A stretch of 64,000 bases of DNA from Chrysoperla carnea (taxonomy: Eukaryota; Arthropoda; Insecta; Neuroptera; Chrysopidae): positions 74,750,181-74,814,180 of the forward strand of contig NC_058340.1 in the NCBI RefSeq assembly GCF_905475395.1, read 5' to 3'. Every line of letters starts with the position of its first letter. Within the stretch, counting starts at the first letter, position 1. Positions 23,195 to 36,186 of the stretch are shown piece by piece. The notes below the pieces were generated by a model. It did no database searches. It had not been told where the DNA came from and saw only the letters and a list, made by a program, of their open reading frames with translations. Position numbers and translations under genes: made by a program.

Positions 23195-23460
23195 TATATT
23201 CACCAATTCAAAATTGGTACTCGACCTCAAATAAACAAGTAAGCGTGGTCAAATACATCGTTACCATGGCAAGCTTTATACATAATATAATTTTTAACAA
23301 GCTCATTAGTAGTTCTACATTCATCGGGAGGACTAATTATGTTATAATACACTGAAATATTCGACATTTTGGGCAAAACTTGTGGGGGGCTGTCTATTAC
23401 CTGTTTTGTGTGGCACTAAGTGAATTGGATAAATTAAAATAGAAAAAATAAAAAGCATAA
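23195..23460 (-). pseudogene. Relic of esterase E exon 5 carried by the SDR duplication
   Basis: The stretch resembles 17640-17930 (esterase E exon 5 and the start of intron 4) with many substitutions and indels; shared words include AAGCGTGGT, AGCTCATT and TTATGTTATAATACAC. Reading frame is lost. It is followed, as in the parent, by AAAAATAAAAAGCATAATT and then by an SDR first exon on the plus strand. It records a segmental copy of the interleaved esterase E/SDR1 locus. Confidence 0.75.
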
Positions 23461-23494
23461 TTTTTTTAATTCATCCAAGTACAATTAATTCAAG

Positions 23495-25016
23495 ATGAAT
23501 GCCATCATTATGCGAAGAAATATTTCGAAATTTGTATTCCGTTCTGGATATAAGTATTACAGTGGCTGTGCTGAAAAGAAACCTACTTGTCCCCCACCTC
23601 CACCACCACCGCCACCACCACCTTCACCTTGTCCAACTCCACCCCCACCACCAACAAATTGTAAAATATTGGGTAAGCAAAAAAACGTTAATACGATAAT
23701 AATCGTTCGTACGAGCTTTTTTGACTAAATTAGGTACGTACGGTTTAAGCAAATTCGATAGTGGCAATTTACTTTCACACTTCGTAACTTAGAAACTCTC
23801 GAACAAAAAATTCATAAAAGTACAATTTAAACAGTGTTTGGGTCGGATTTTTTATATTCCAAAACTTCTTCGTCTTTATAATAAGTATTTATTCATAGGG
23901 ACAAATGCTCTTATTACTGGTGCCGCAAGTGGAATGGGCTTAGCTGCCACTAAAACATTATTAAATTTGGGGGCAAATGTAAGTGCTAATGGTTCATATT
24001 TGCAATAAAGTGTTGCTAACTTTTTCGAAATATTTTATAGAAAATATGTATGTTAGATGTTGATGAAAAAAACGGACAATGTGCAAGTAAAGAATTGAAT
24101 GCTGAATATGGACGTGATTGTACGTGTTTCCAAAAAGTAGATGTTACTTGCCCTGAGGCAATGGAAGGTAACATTACCTCAAAATTATTTAACATATTTT
24201 CTATCGATTGGATAATAAATCATATAAAATGTTATATTTTTACAGAAGCATTTGCTAAGTGCCATAAATGGGTAAAAAAACTAGACTACGTTTTCAATAA
24301 TGCCGGAATTTTAAATGACCATAAATGGATTGATACCGTTGCAATCAATATGGTAAGTATTCCAAACTTCTATGAAAAATGCTAATAAATTAAAGTGGAA
24401 TACGCATATATTTAGACTGCAGTAATTCATGGAACAATGCTTGGCTTCAAATATATGGGCTTGGATCAAGGTCATTGCGGTGGTACAATCATAAATCATT
24501 CTTCAGTTTTGGGTTTACAACCATTAACTGGAGCCCCGGTTTATGTTGGCACCAAACATGCAATTATTGGAATGACACGTTCCTGGGCAACACCTTTCTG
24601 GCATAAACGTACCGGAGTTAACATGTTGACATTGTGCTCAGGTGGTAGCCCCACTAATTTACTTAAATGGGCTGAGAAAGCTGATGATCCCTTAACTAAA
24701 GAATTGATTCGAGGACTTGGTACTATGCCCGATCAACAGTAAGTCTATTGTTCGTGACAGAAAAACAAAATCAATTTTTTTCTGTCTGCCAATTGTTTTA
24801 TTTTTCTGTCACGAGTTGACGGTAAATAATTCGAATCAATATTCGAATCGTTCATGATAACTCCTTTTTGTTTACAGAATTGAAAAATGGAGTGCAGCTT
24901 TTGCACATATGTTACTTAAAGGTCAAAATGGTTCTGTTTGGTACACTGAAGACTGTAATTCTTGTGAAATTGAAATTCCTGACAGATTATCACTTAAACG
25001 TAAATGTCCAAGTTGA
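23495..25016 (+). CDS. SDR2: 15-hydroxyprostaglandin dehydrogenase-like enzyme with presequence and polyproline extension
   Basis: Complete short-chain dehydrogenase. Exons: 23495-23672, 23899-23978, 24041-24167, 24246-24352, 24416-24738 and 24878-25016; exons 2 to 5 match SDR1 in length base for base. Exon 1 codes MNAIIMRRNISKFVFRSGYK, then a polyproline run with cysteines; a start at the second Met (MRRNISKF) is possible. Core motifs: TGAASGMG cofactor loop, Asp in CMLDVD, NNAG, Ser in NHSSVLG, YVGTK. The loop between catalytic region and C-terminus differs from SDR1 (CSGGSPTN instead of LPGVTDTN), so substrate range may differ. Here exons 1 and 2 are only 226 bases apart. Substrate and organelle are inferred, not shown. 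Confidence 0.92.
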
Positions 25017-28000
25017 TCTGTATTATAACATAATTATATCCATTTTCAAAATACAACCAAAAACTTATGCTTTTTATTTTTGGATTATTTCCCTGTATTA
25101 ATTTAAATACTGTTTTATTCGAAATAATAATAACGTTAAACAATATTTACATTTATTTTTTTTTTTTTTGTACTTTTGCTTATTTATTTTTAACGCTTTT
25201 ATGCATAAATAGTCAGGAATGGTTTGACAAAGGGGGATAAGAAAAGATATAGTGTGGGCGCTTTCTGGCAAACATTCGGAATATTAATCTATAATAGCGC
25301 AGGCTATTTATAAAAAATCCTTGATTGATAGCCTTTATCTCTTTATATTTAACTTACCCTTCAGGTACGGAACCATACTAGAATAAAGAGTAAACAAATT
25401 AAAATAATATATAAATAGTTACCATAGCAAACGCCAAAATGATTATAATTTTTGATAAGAAACATTTTTTGACACTTCTTTGATAAATTTCACTCTTAGG
25501 ATTTCATAAACAAGAGTTCTTGATTCTAAAAAAGTAAAAATGTATACTATTTGTTATGAGGTATATACTATTCGTGCAACTCAACTGTATGTAAAGTTGC
25601 ATAAAAAAAATTGTTTTTTGAAGACAATTTTTTCTCTATCAAGGAATACACTTTCAAAATATACACTTTTAATGTAAAAGAAAAACTGAAAAATTTTCCA
25701 AAGAAGCGCGCACTTTATGCCCTATACTATCTATATCGCGAGATGTAGTTTTTTTCTAGCACATAAATGTGCAAAATAAAAATAAAACAAGTTTAAATTG
25801 AATAATAAATACATTAATCAAAGTAAACTTATTATTAGAATGTTTGTTAGAAAGAAAAACTAAGGAAAAAATCGTATTTTTGTAAATTAGCATAAATTAA
25901 TTATTTGTTAATGTTAATGTAAATTAAATTCTATACGGTACAATATAATTCAAATTAAACGACCCTTTACGGGTTAGATATTTAGCTACGGCTACGAAGG
26001 CGAACATTCCACAACAGGAACTTACGAAGATAGGCAAGTATTAAACATTTACAGTGTGTCCACTTTAGTCAGCACCATGTGGAAAACTTTATTATTTGTT
26101 TTATGAAAAAAGTTATTCTTGATAAAAAGTTCTGCATGGCGTAGAACGCAATACAAAATAGTCAGATATCAACTTTTTGTATATTTATCGAGAAAAGTTG
26201 ATTGAAATCTACGATGCGTTTTTCTCAAATCTATCATCAGTAAAATATACCAAATAACTGAATTTGCATAACAAACACTAAAAAATCATTTTTCAATGAA
26301 ATCACTTTTTGAGTTAGTTCGTATTTTTTTATTGTAATTGTTGTAAGTAAATACGATTATTAAAATCAAACAAAAGAAAATTTAATAGGCCAGAACAATT
26401 TAATTTCCTATTCCCGGATTATTAAATAATTATTTGCCTGTCACTTTTAATAATGTTCGTTTAATTACTTTACAAGTATAATGTTGGACTAATTTCAATA
26501 TTTGCAGTTTATTAACTTATTTACTTATAGTGAGTGTATCTTAAAAACCCATCGGTCGATTTCATTTTTTTCGGTATGCCCTTTCAAATGACGTATAACT
26601 TAAGATAGGAGGTGCTTTTGCATATTAATTATACAAATTTTAATCGTTATTATCTCATTTCACAGACGGTGGACAAATTTTTTTTTTTTATTAAATACAA
26701 AAATATTTAAAATTTGATAAGTTTCTAGAGGGTCAAACAACTTGAAATTGTTTTTCTAAAGACCGACCGGACGTGCGTTATTTATCTTGTTTTGACAAAT
26801 TAGTTTATAAGATTTTGATAACTTTTTTAATTACTTGGAAATAATTAATTTTTTATAGAAATTTAACTGGAATTAAAATGTAAAGAATCATGAGATATAA
26901 ATTTGTTTTTTTACAAATTTTAATATTTTTATATTAAAGTTATAATAGTGTCTCCGTTGTCATTAAATTCAAAAAACTTTGAATTCAGATTGGGCTAAGT
27001 CTAAATTAATTCTGATAATTTTGTAAGGATGTATGAGCACAGTAGTTGGGACACAAATTTATAATAATTTATATTTTCAATTTTGATGGTGAATTATGTT
27101 ATAACTTATATTGTCATATAAGACGAAAAGTAAGAATACAATTTCTCGATATCTGGAGTAATTTTCAAAATATACAAAATTGAAAATTATGTTTAATTAT
27201 TAAGCTTTCGATTTTTCGAAATCAATGCAGATATTCAAAAGTTGTATTCTTATTTTTCGTCTACATTCATGAAGCCATAACAAAATTAAACAATTCACAT
27301 TAAGTCTAAACTTAGCCTTGGTGCTCGCACTACCTTAGTTACGGAAATATTTCACACTAGTGAAAGTCTTTTAGAGCACTCGTTGCCAACACTGGCAACG
27401 AAGACGCTTCCAGAAAAAAAGTTATTCAGTAAATATAATGATTAAAATTAATTACCGAATGTAAAAATATTTTTTTCTTTAATAATTTTATTTAAATTAA
27501 TCTAATTACAGTTTGATTCAAAAATATATACATTATGAAAAATTTTTCAATACTATAAAAATCATCCCTTAAGTTGTCTTTCTGATTTCCGTCGAGTAGG
27601 TACAAAGGTATTAATTTTGCGTAATCTGGAATAATCTGCATATTAGTGGTATGATGGATGTGTGAGTTTAGATCAGGTGTCACGAAACCTAGCCTAGATG
27701 ATGCTGATCCTAGCTTTATAAAGTATAAAATTTTGTTTTTTTATTATTATATAATTGTCTTGAAAACGAACCACTGTGTACAGTACTATTTATTAACAAA
27801 ATTATTAAAATATTTTACGTACTATTTTTAGAAATACTAGACTAAATGAGTAAATCCAATAATTAGTTTTATTTTTTTAATTTTCAAATTCGATAATCAA
27901 AGTTTAAAGAAAATGTGGTATCATCTTATTTCCAAGAAAATTATAAATTTATCAAACGAAATGATCCAAAACTGCTCTCCTGTATGAAGTGTTATCAGAG

Positions 28001-30700
28001 ATTATCATAAATTGCAACAAATTACGACTTGATTGCCATAAATATTTTCCAGAATAGGCATATTTTTCAATTTAAGAAACTTACAATCATAGTCGTATGA
28101 GGTTGGAGGGGTGGGGTGGGTTTTGTTCTTAGCTATGTTTCAAGTGCGAGTTTATGGTTCCGTACCCGATGTTAACTACAAAAGAGCTGATGATCTTCAA
28201 AAGAGCTGAGCAGATTTCCTTGAAACTTAAGAACAGCCTCGGTCAAATTACCTTTCAAAAAAAAAAATCTCAAAAATTATGTCGTCATACAATTTTTAAT
28301 TTAATAGTTTTTCTATTAAAAACTACTTTAATTCTATGTTTTTTTTATTCTATTTGTGTTAAAAATTTGTCAAAAAGTTATAAACAAAATTTGGAGTTTA
28401 TTTTCGATTTCAGTATTTAAAATTACGAAAAATATCCTGAAGTGATAATAATAAAACTAACCAATTCCTTTGAAGTAAATTAAAATAAATATTGAAAGTA
28501 TTTTTAAAATATTTGTAACTAAAACGTTTTAATTTTTATGCCCATATAACTACAGAGCGTTCAGAATTATGCAATTAGGGGACGTTTAACCTTGGTGAGG
28601 AGAGAAAAACGGAAACCTTGGATTTAAATATCTAAAAATATACAGTGTGGTGCATTTAAGATGAAGACACCCTCATATTTACGTTATTCATAGGAATAAC
28701 GATTTGTAATTTTGGGCAGTCATACAAGCCACAAGGCGATCGGTCATATTTAATAAGATATACTACTCTCCACATTGGTTGTTTGACAAAAGCAAATATG
28801 TAAATTCAATTTCACCTCTCGAAGATTGTTAATAAAAAATTTCCGATTTTTAATTAGTAGCAAATACTTAGTGTTAATTATACTCGTTCCAATATTATTT
28901 TTACACCAGATGATAATTAATATTAATTGTTATTAATAATAAATGATTTATCATGAAATGAATACAAAATAGAATAATATTTTGTTGTTAGGCTGGATTG
29001 TTTATAATTATTAATAATATTACTTTTACCAGAGTAAATATTATAAGATAATTTTTTTTTTAATTGGAAAAAAACCATATGGCATTAAATAATTTATCTC
29101 CATGATGAGTGCTCATTAAAGGATGTATGCACACGATTCGAAAATATTAAAGAACACAAAGTACACGAATTTTGCATTTTTTGTACTAATTATATCCAAA
29201 ACTAGTTTTGGATACAAAAATAAAAATGGCAAAAATCGTGTACTATAATTAATATGTGTCTTGGAACACTGCCTACTTGACACTACAGATTGAAAAGATT
29301 ACCTATATGTCTTTATTTAACATTTACATTTGTTTCAGTACACCTTCATAAGGAACTTCGTTCCTAACGGGGGTCCCACGGCCGCAATCTTTTTGTATCT
29401 GTAGAGATATATATTTATGTTCATTAATTTGGTACATTTAATTTACAGTCAGTCCATCTAACCCTGTGCGGCTAACGATTTTCTCTACCAAATACCGTGA
29501 AAGTACATCTTTAAATTTTTAATAAAATTATTTTGTTTCCATAATACAATATATCCAATATTATCGATATCTGTTCAATATATTATTGAATGTCATAAAG
29601 TGCAAACTTTTGTAAGGGATTAACTATGGTAAATCCTTTTTTTTTACTAAACTAAATATATTAACATTATAAATTATGTTTATATGTTAAAAAAACACCA
29701 GTGTCGGTAGTTTTATCAAAAAAAATGAAGTAATTTTTAATGAAAATTGCATCATTTTTATCAGTTTTAATTAAATTAATTATTGGTAAAATGAAAATCT
29801 GTAGCCATATAATAAATTGATTTTGTTAATTAAAAATAAAATTTTTACCTCTCTCAAAGAATACAAGTCTAGTTTAGCCTAGCAAGACCATTTTAAAACG
29901 CACAAGAAGCTAAATTTTTGCTATCAGTTACTGTCTAAACTATTCGGTTTATAAAAAAATGTTTCAAACAGAAAATTGTTTACGTATTTATAAAGAACAA
30001 CTTTCTAATTTAAAGCGTTTATCTATTGTTTGTCAGTTATGAATCAGAGTGAGGTTTTAATTGAACTGGAAAACTTAGATCGAATTCGATGCCGGTATAA
30101 GATGTCCCTATGAAACTAAATTTTCTCGATTAAATTTATTTATCGAATTTTAAGCATATATCAACTTAAGTAGTAGTTAGTACAAATAATTTACAGTTTT
30201 TTCCATCATAGATAAAAGGAAAGAAAAATTGTCATATGTTAATTTTGAAATAAATTCATTCATAAAATAAACATTTCCATCTGAAGAACATTATAAATAA
30301 ACCAATAAATCTATATCGAGGCCAGGCGCACTTAATAAAATTATTTATTTATTTACGTGTTACGGTTGGTCAGTGAAAAACTAACGTCATAGAAAAACTA
30401 ATCTTTTTTTTTTAATCTCCATTTTGAAAATTGATTTTCAAATAATTCAATTTAATTTTTAGCTCATTGATTAAATAATATTTAAAATTTAACTTAGTTA
30501 CATTAAAAAAACACGCGACGCCAATGATATTGTTCTTAGTCTCTTACTAATTTTCATCATTGCTAATCATATAAACTGGCATCGCACGTCTCTGTCCCTT
30601 ACCCCCCCCCCTGTTCAATTACTAATTTTAATATTTACAATTCAATAAAGGATGCAACAATTTTTATTTTGTTTTTCTTTTCAATTGATCTGATACGTGA
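25017..30700. other. Long AT-rich intergenic region between SDR2 and SDR3
   Basis: About 5.7 kb without a recognisable gene. At about 25400-25475 there is another short remnant of the esterase exon 5 histidine region (around GTTACCATAGCAAACGCC). Near 29340-29430 there is a GC-richer stretch that looks repetitive (GGGGTCCCACGGCCGCAATC). Short open frames at 27492-27683 and 28154-28420 have no family signature. Confidence 0.6.
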
Positions 30701-30713
30701 AGCGCAGTTTTGT

Positions 30714-30725
30714 TATATAAAAAGG
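30714..30725 (+). promoter_or_regulatory. TATA box of SDR3
   Basis: TATATAAAAAGG lies about 100 bases before the SDR3 start codon. Insect initiator-like TCA motifs occur about 25-50 bases downstream (near 30738, 30747 and 30765). This suggests a focused, TATA-driven promoter, as in strongly or tissue-specifically expressed genes. Confidence 0.6.
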
Positions 30726-30821
30726 CGGCAGATCAATTGTGGAATCACTTTTCGTTGTACATTCAGTTGTGTGATACCTCAGTGTTTTTTTTTAAATTTG
30801 TTGCAAAACTCTCATAAAAAA

Positions 30822-32843
30822 ATGGTTTACGATATTAAAGGCAAAAATGCTCTTGTTACTGGTGCCGCTACCGGTATTGGTTTGTGTTATGTGAAGGAAT
30901 TATTAAAATTAGGCGCAAATGTAAGTATAGTCGAAAATTGTTTACAACGATATTATATTTTTTATTTCTTAAACAAATTTTTTTTTTTTTTTGCAGAAAG
31001 TATGTATTTTGGATTTGGATGCTAAAAATGGTGAAGCTGCAAGCAAACAATTAAACACTGAATTGGGACGTGAATGTACTTGTTTCCAAAAAGTTGATGT
31101 TACAAACTCGGCACAACTAGAAAGTATGTATACCCATATAATTTATTTCTAAAAGATTTTCGAAAAATCGAATCAAATCCAACAATTGAACTATTTATGA
31201 TTTGATTGTTACAGATGCATTCAAAACATGCGTAAATTGGTGCAAACAATTGGACATTGTTATCAACAATGCCGGTGTTATGAATGACGGAAAATGGGAA
31301 TTGGAAATCGCAATTAATGTCGTATGTATTTTATTTACAAAATAATAATTGGGGTTTAAACTCCATTCTTTTAGACATACACGTCTATAACAGAAGCCAC
31401 CCACATCATTATTTTTCATCTTTATTTATTTTTATACTTCATCCGAATACATATATACATACCATAAAATTTTATGATATGGGTGTAGTCGGTTACTTTG
31501 TTCTTATCCAAGCGACGATAGTGTGATCAATTTACCCCCCCCCCCAAGAATGCCACTGCCTGGATTCGAACCCGCAGTTCGACCTCCCAGTCTAAGTAGT
31601 CAAACGATTAAATGGGATTGCGCTTTCACTTAGCCGGTTTATTTACAAATTCAGAATAAAAATTTATGTTTTTTTAGAATGCAGTCGTTCGTGGAACACA
31701 ATTAGCCTTCCAATATATGGGTAAAGACCAGGGTGGAAAAGGTGGTATTGTCGTAAACATTGCCTCAATTCTTGGTTTACAACCATTGGCTGGATGTCCA
31801 GTATATGTTGCAACCAAACACGCTGTTATTGGAATGGATCGTTCATGGGGTGTAAGTTTCGATTTAAAAAAAAAATCATGTATATTCCCTGTTATTTATT
31901 TTATTTTTATTTTTTTAGACACCATTCCATTACAATCGTACAGGAATTAAAGTTTTGACAATGTGTCCCGGAGTGACAGATACTCCTTTAATTTCTGAAG
32001 CTCATGGTTTACAAGGGGATGATATTCTTGGTCGTGAATGCCAACGTGAACTTGATTCAATGCCCAAACAATCGTAAGTAATTTTAAGTTTCTTTAATCA
32101 TTTCTTCCCAACGCAAGAGCGCAAAATGGGGAGTCAGTGTCGGATTATTCATGTCGGAGTCTCAAGGCAATGCAATTCTTTGCCACCGTTTAAAGATCAT
32201 CACCTCTTTTTAAGTTAAGATCTGGGTGTTTTAATTTAACGTAACGCACTTAATTATTAGTTCTACAATTCAATACTAGATGGCTCTGTTTTGTAACCAT
32301 GAAATATTTCATTAACTGATAGCATGCGTCGAAAAAAACCAATAATACCTTAGGACCCAAATTTTCCAATTAAATTTTCTCTCTAAACAGGTGCCGGCTC
32401 TGCTTAATGGTTACCCCATTCTTGGAGGAAGTTAGGAGAGCTATTTTTTCTCAATTTTATTTTCATTTTTCATTTCAACTGGTTGGTTTTTACGGTTTTG
32501 AATTATTTATTTGGGAATCTAAAAACTTTCTGCAATCGTCAGTAAAATATGACTAAAAATGAAAATTTACGTGACCTAAATGTCCCATTGATATCCATGA
32601 AACATATTGGCTAAAAAAGCTCTAAATAAAGTTTATAATTTAGGTACTGCCCTTTTACCATCTTACCATAATTTGTAGTTATAATATCGCTTTTCTTATT
32701 CTTTTAGACCAAGCCATGTTGCGCAAGGTATGATGACTATTATTACAAAAGGTGAAACTGGATCCGTTTGGGTTTGTGAAGGCGGACAACCTATTTATGA
32801 AGTTGAAATTCCAGACAGATTAACACTCAAACGTAAAAATTAA
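30822..32843 (+). CDS. SDR3: 15-hydroxyprostaglandin dehydrogenase-like enzyme, standard length
   Basis: Complete short-chain dehydrogenase of 265 residues. Exons: 30822-30920, 30997-31123, 31215-31321, 31678-31851, 31919-32073 and 32708-32843. It starts directly with MVYDIKGKNALVTGAATGIG, so the presequence and polyproline exon of SDR1/SDR2 is absent. The start is set by the ATG just before the conserved strand and by the TATA box about 100 bases upstream. Catalytic residues fall at about Ser141, Tyr154 and Lys158 (YVATK), with NNAG earlier and Asp in CILDLD for NAD. It has one intron (31852-31918) that SDR1 and SDR2 lack. A SINE sits in intron 3. Length and motifs match cytosolic 15-PGDH-like enzymes; the physiological substrate in insects is uncertain. 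Confidence 0.95.
31460..31640 (-). mobile_element. tRNA-derived SINE in SDR3 intron 3
   Basis: Read on the minus strand the head resembles a tRNA with a B box (GGGTTCGAATCC); the body reads AATTGATCACACTATCGTCG and then AAGTAACCGACT. The body matches the SINE at 60546 almost word for word, so the two belong to one family. A poly-G run separates head and body. Confidence 0.8.
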
Positions 32844-33212
32844 AATACTAAAGATTTTTTTTCGATAATATTAAAGGATGTGACATTTTTCATTTTTCTA
32901 GATTCTATTGCTTTTATTTTTATCTGTTTTATTCGTAATTAATATAAAAAAAACTAAGACCGAAATATTTTTATTGTTTTTTATTTCCTTTCTCACAAAT
33001 TTTCCGTATATATTTTTAAGTATTTTGCGAAAATTCTAGTGAAAAATTCGCTGTTCAATTCTAATTCTGTAGATATACGATCGAAGATATAAAATTTGTA
33101 AAATGTTTTTCCTTTTCCAACTGTTCGTATTATTATTAAATTATACAGGGTGTGAATTTTTTTTCAGTTATTTCGTATTGTTGATTTAAGTTATTTACAA
33201 AAAGAAAGATTA

Positions 33213-35632
33213 TTATGAGTATTCTTTTAAGAATTTCGCATGGAATTCTTTAATATGATTTAACATTTCTTTTAGTTTATCGGTTTGTGGTAAAATCGTT
33301 GTACGGAAGTGATATGTACCAGCTTTTTGGCCAAATCCAGAACCCGGAATAACACAAATACCTGTAAATAATGAAAAAGAAAGACAATTATAAAATAATT
33401 TCCTTTAAGAAAAACTTCTGCTTTCGTAAGATATAAGTTCTGATTTCCATTGTTGCGAATGACCTTTATCCAAACAGGAATTTGTAGATCACCACCAATG
33501 CAAAATTTTGCTCTGATCTGTTTTTACGAGCTTTAAATAATTTAAATGAGAAGCAATTTTTATAAAATCTCTGAATTTATTTACCAGTTGTTTCAAGTAA
33601 TTGGAATGCATAGAACTCGTCAGGTTCTTGACCATTCTGTTTGGCTATTTCAATTACTTTTTCTGGCATTTCTACTCGCGGGAAAGCGTACATAGCACCT
33701 TGAACTTCATTACAACTATATCCAGGAATACTGTTAAATGTATCGTAAATCAATTTGGCTCTATCCTAAAAATCAAAAAATCCAAATTGAAGATCTCTCT
33801 GATATATTTATCCGGCACACGTTTTAGATCATACCTTTAATGAACCTAAAACAGCATTCTTTTCTTTCTCAAAAAGATCATAGCTTGGATCACCTTTTTG
33901 GGGTGGATTCACAACACAATCAATCACAGTTTGGCCGTGAATATTTGGACAATAAGAGGCACTGATATTTTTTAATAATTGTGCTCTCACTTGTGGATGA
34001 AAATTTGTGATTTCTGTATAGCCACCACGAATTCCGCCTTCTGCCATATAACCTTTTGATATTGACATAAAACTGACTAATTCCATTGATGAATATGGTT
34101 CGCCCATTTCCTTCATGACCTACGAACAAAATACCGTGTACACACATCTCGTTTTTCGTATAACTATAACCATAGACAACTAATTATAATCTCAAGTGCA
34201 TGGGCTCGTTCAAGCCATTTTGAAGCTATTATAAACAATATTATTAGAATATGTCTTACCTTTTTAAATGGATGAAATTCAGAATCTTTAGCATAAATAT
34301 TAAACTGATAAACTTCGTCAGCCAGAATTAATAATTTCTCATTAAAAGCAAATTTAATAATATTCTGGATATTCTCTTTTGTTAATACTTGTCCTGTTGG
34401 ATTTCCTGGATTAATTACAACAATAGCACGTGGATTAGCATTATGTTTAGTTTTAGCTTCATTTAGTGCCCGTTCTAATTCTGTATTATTGATACTCCAC
34501 CCGTTTGCTTCATCCAAAAAGTATCCAATTTTGAGCATATTGTATTCAGTGAGTATTGCTGAATACAATGGATATTGTGGAATTGGAATCATTACTCCTG
34601 GTTTTTTACCATCGATTGTACACTTTAATAATCCTAGCACGATTTTAATAGATTCGAAACTACCTAAAACAAAAAGGTTTTTTTTTATAGAGATGGCTGA
34701 TTTAACTTCTAAGTTCTATACATTTTCAACAGATGGCAATGTCAGTTATACAATTTCCCTCAGACATATATTATTTTTAGTTTGGTTGTGTTATTATAAT
34801 GATGAAAGATGGCGCTGTATTTTAATTTCAGTATAGAGTTGAATTAATTTCTAAGTTCTATAAATTTTCAATAGATGGTAATGAGAATTCAACAAATTTG
34901 TTCCAAAAATCTAAAATACAACAAAAAATTCATACAAACCATTAGATAGAATAATATCGTCTTGGCTACATGCAAAACCATCACGTTTTGTAATAAATTG
35001 TGCAACATGTTCCCGAATTACTTCGAGACCTTGTAAATCTGCGGAATAAGAACCAATTGAATATCCATTACATGCTTTCAAAATTGTTTCTACACGATGT
35101 TTAACATCAGCTGGAAATGTTGGGTCATTCAACAGTTCTGGATGTGCAATTGATGCGCATACTTGTCGAAAAAATGTTATAGGTTTTTGCCCCATAGCTT
35201 GTGCATCGCCATTGTTTGCTTTGATTACAGTTTTGAATGGTTTCTGAACACCCTGTGAAAAAAGAACCGAAAAGAAACTTTTAAGGCAGATATTTTTAGT
35301 CTACATTATTGAGAGTGTTTCAAGAGCAACCACTTTGCTGTTGTTGAATTCTTCCAATTATGTATTCATCCGGCAGCACTCGCGTCAACCGTTCAGTAAT
35401 CTTTAGTCGCGTGATGAGAGATTTGCTCACGCATTTTACACATGCGTCAACATATTCTTTAACTTTGTAAATCATAAATAAAATTGACTGCCCTTGAAAT
35501 AATATTTACCTTTGCCATTTCCTTTTCAATCTCATTGGCCCGAATAAATAACGGCCCACGTACCGCATACTGTAATTCAATAATATATGGATTTATATTA
35601 TCCAAAGTAAGAAAATTTGTTTCCTCGGACAT
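33213..35632 (-). CDS. ALT-1: alanine aminotransferase paralogue, complete
   Basis: PLP-dependent class I aminotransferase of the alanine aminotransferase family (alanine + 2-oxoglutarate to pyruvate + glutamate). Six exons: 35632-35510, 35252-34940, 34663-34260, 34119-33835, 33765-33585 and 33361-33213; 484 residues. N-terminus is cytosolic type ([15 protein letters not shown]...YAVRGP). Visible motifs: [15 protein letters not shown], catalytic lysine in SISKGY, C-terminal IPGSGFGQ and YHFRTT. Odd points: the phosphate-loop segment GASDGIKS of ALT-2 is GSFESIKI here, and GYMGECG is GYMAEGG. The exon 2 donor is GTTTGT, shared with ALT-2. It is a tandem copy of ALT-2; reading frame is intact, but activity may be changed. 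Confidence 0.94.
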
Positions 35633-36024
35633 TTTAAACACTTATGTAACTAATACAGACAGGACAATGAAAAAACTTTAATAAAATAATTTTAAAACTA
35701 TGTTAGTGATAATATGTTAGTAATAATTAAATATTTTGATTAGGTACAATGTAGGTACCTTGAATCATTCTGTAGTTTCTCGGCAGCTAATATTATCTAC
35801 TGGACAGCGTTTATATACCTACATAGGTAGTTAATTTACATTCTGGTCTAGAAATTTGAAGAAATCGATTATTCTTTTTTGCATATTTTTAAAGCTTAGA
35901 CCCTTAAAAGTATGTCTGGATTTTTCAAATTCGAATTATTTTCGGAGATACAGCAGATTTTCTGGTAACGAAGTTTGAATTGATCGCTCATGTACCTACT
36001 GCGAGCTTCTATTGCTTCAAAAGA

Positions 36025-36186
36025 AGGCAAAACAGCTCGGTTAGCAGAACCTCAAGACCCATTCGACCTATTTTGTTCGTTATCGAATTCAACATCATTT
36101 TTTACGTCCTAACCACGCTATAAAAATTTAAAAACTTGGGACTAAAGACAATATACCTTATATATTTCATATATACATGGTATAAA
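36025..36186 (-). repeat. Dispersed repeat fragment related to the middle of the 14547-16126 element
   Basis: Reversed, it reads TATACCATGTATATATGAAA, then TTTAGTCCCAAGTTT and GAATGGGTCTTG, matching the middle part near 15070-15360. A second fragment in direct orientation lies at about 36485-36580 and includes GTTTGTAACGCTTAAAAATT. Confidence 0.65.

Noticed and set aside
28154-28420. 88-codon open frame on the plus strand
   Set aside because: Composition is like the surrounding non-coding AT-rich DNA and no motif is recognisable.
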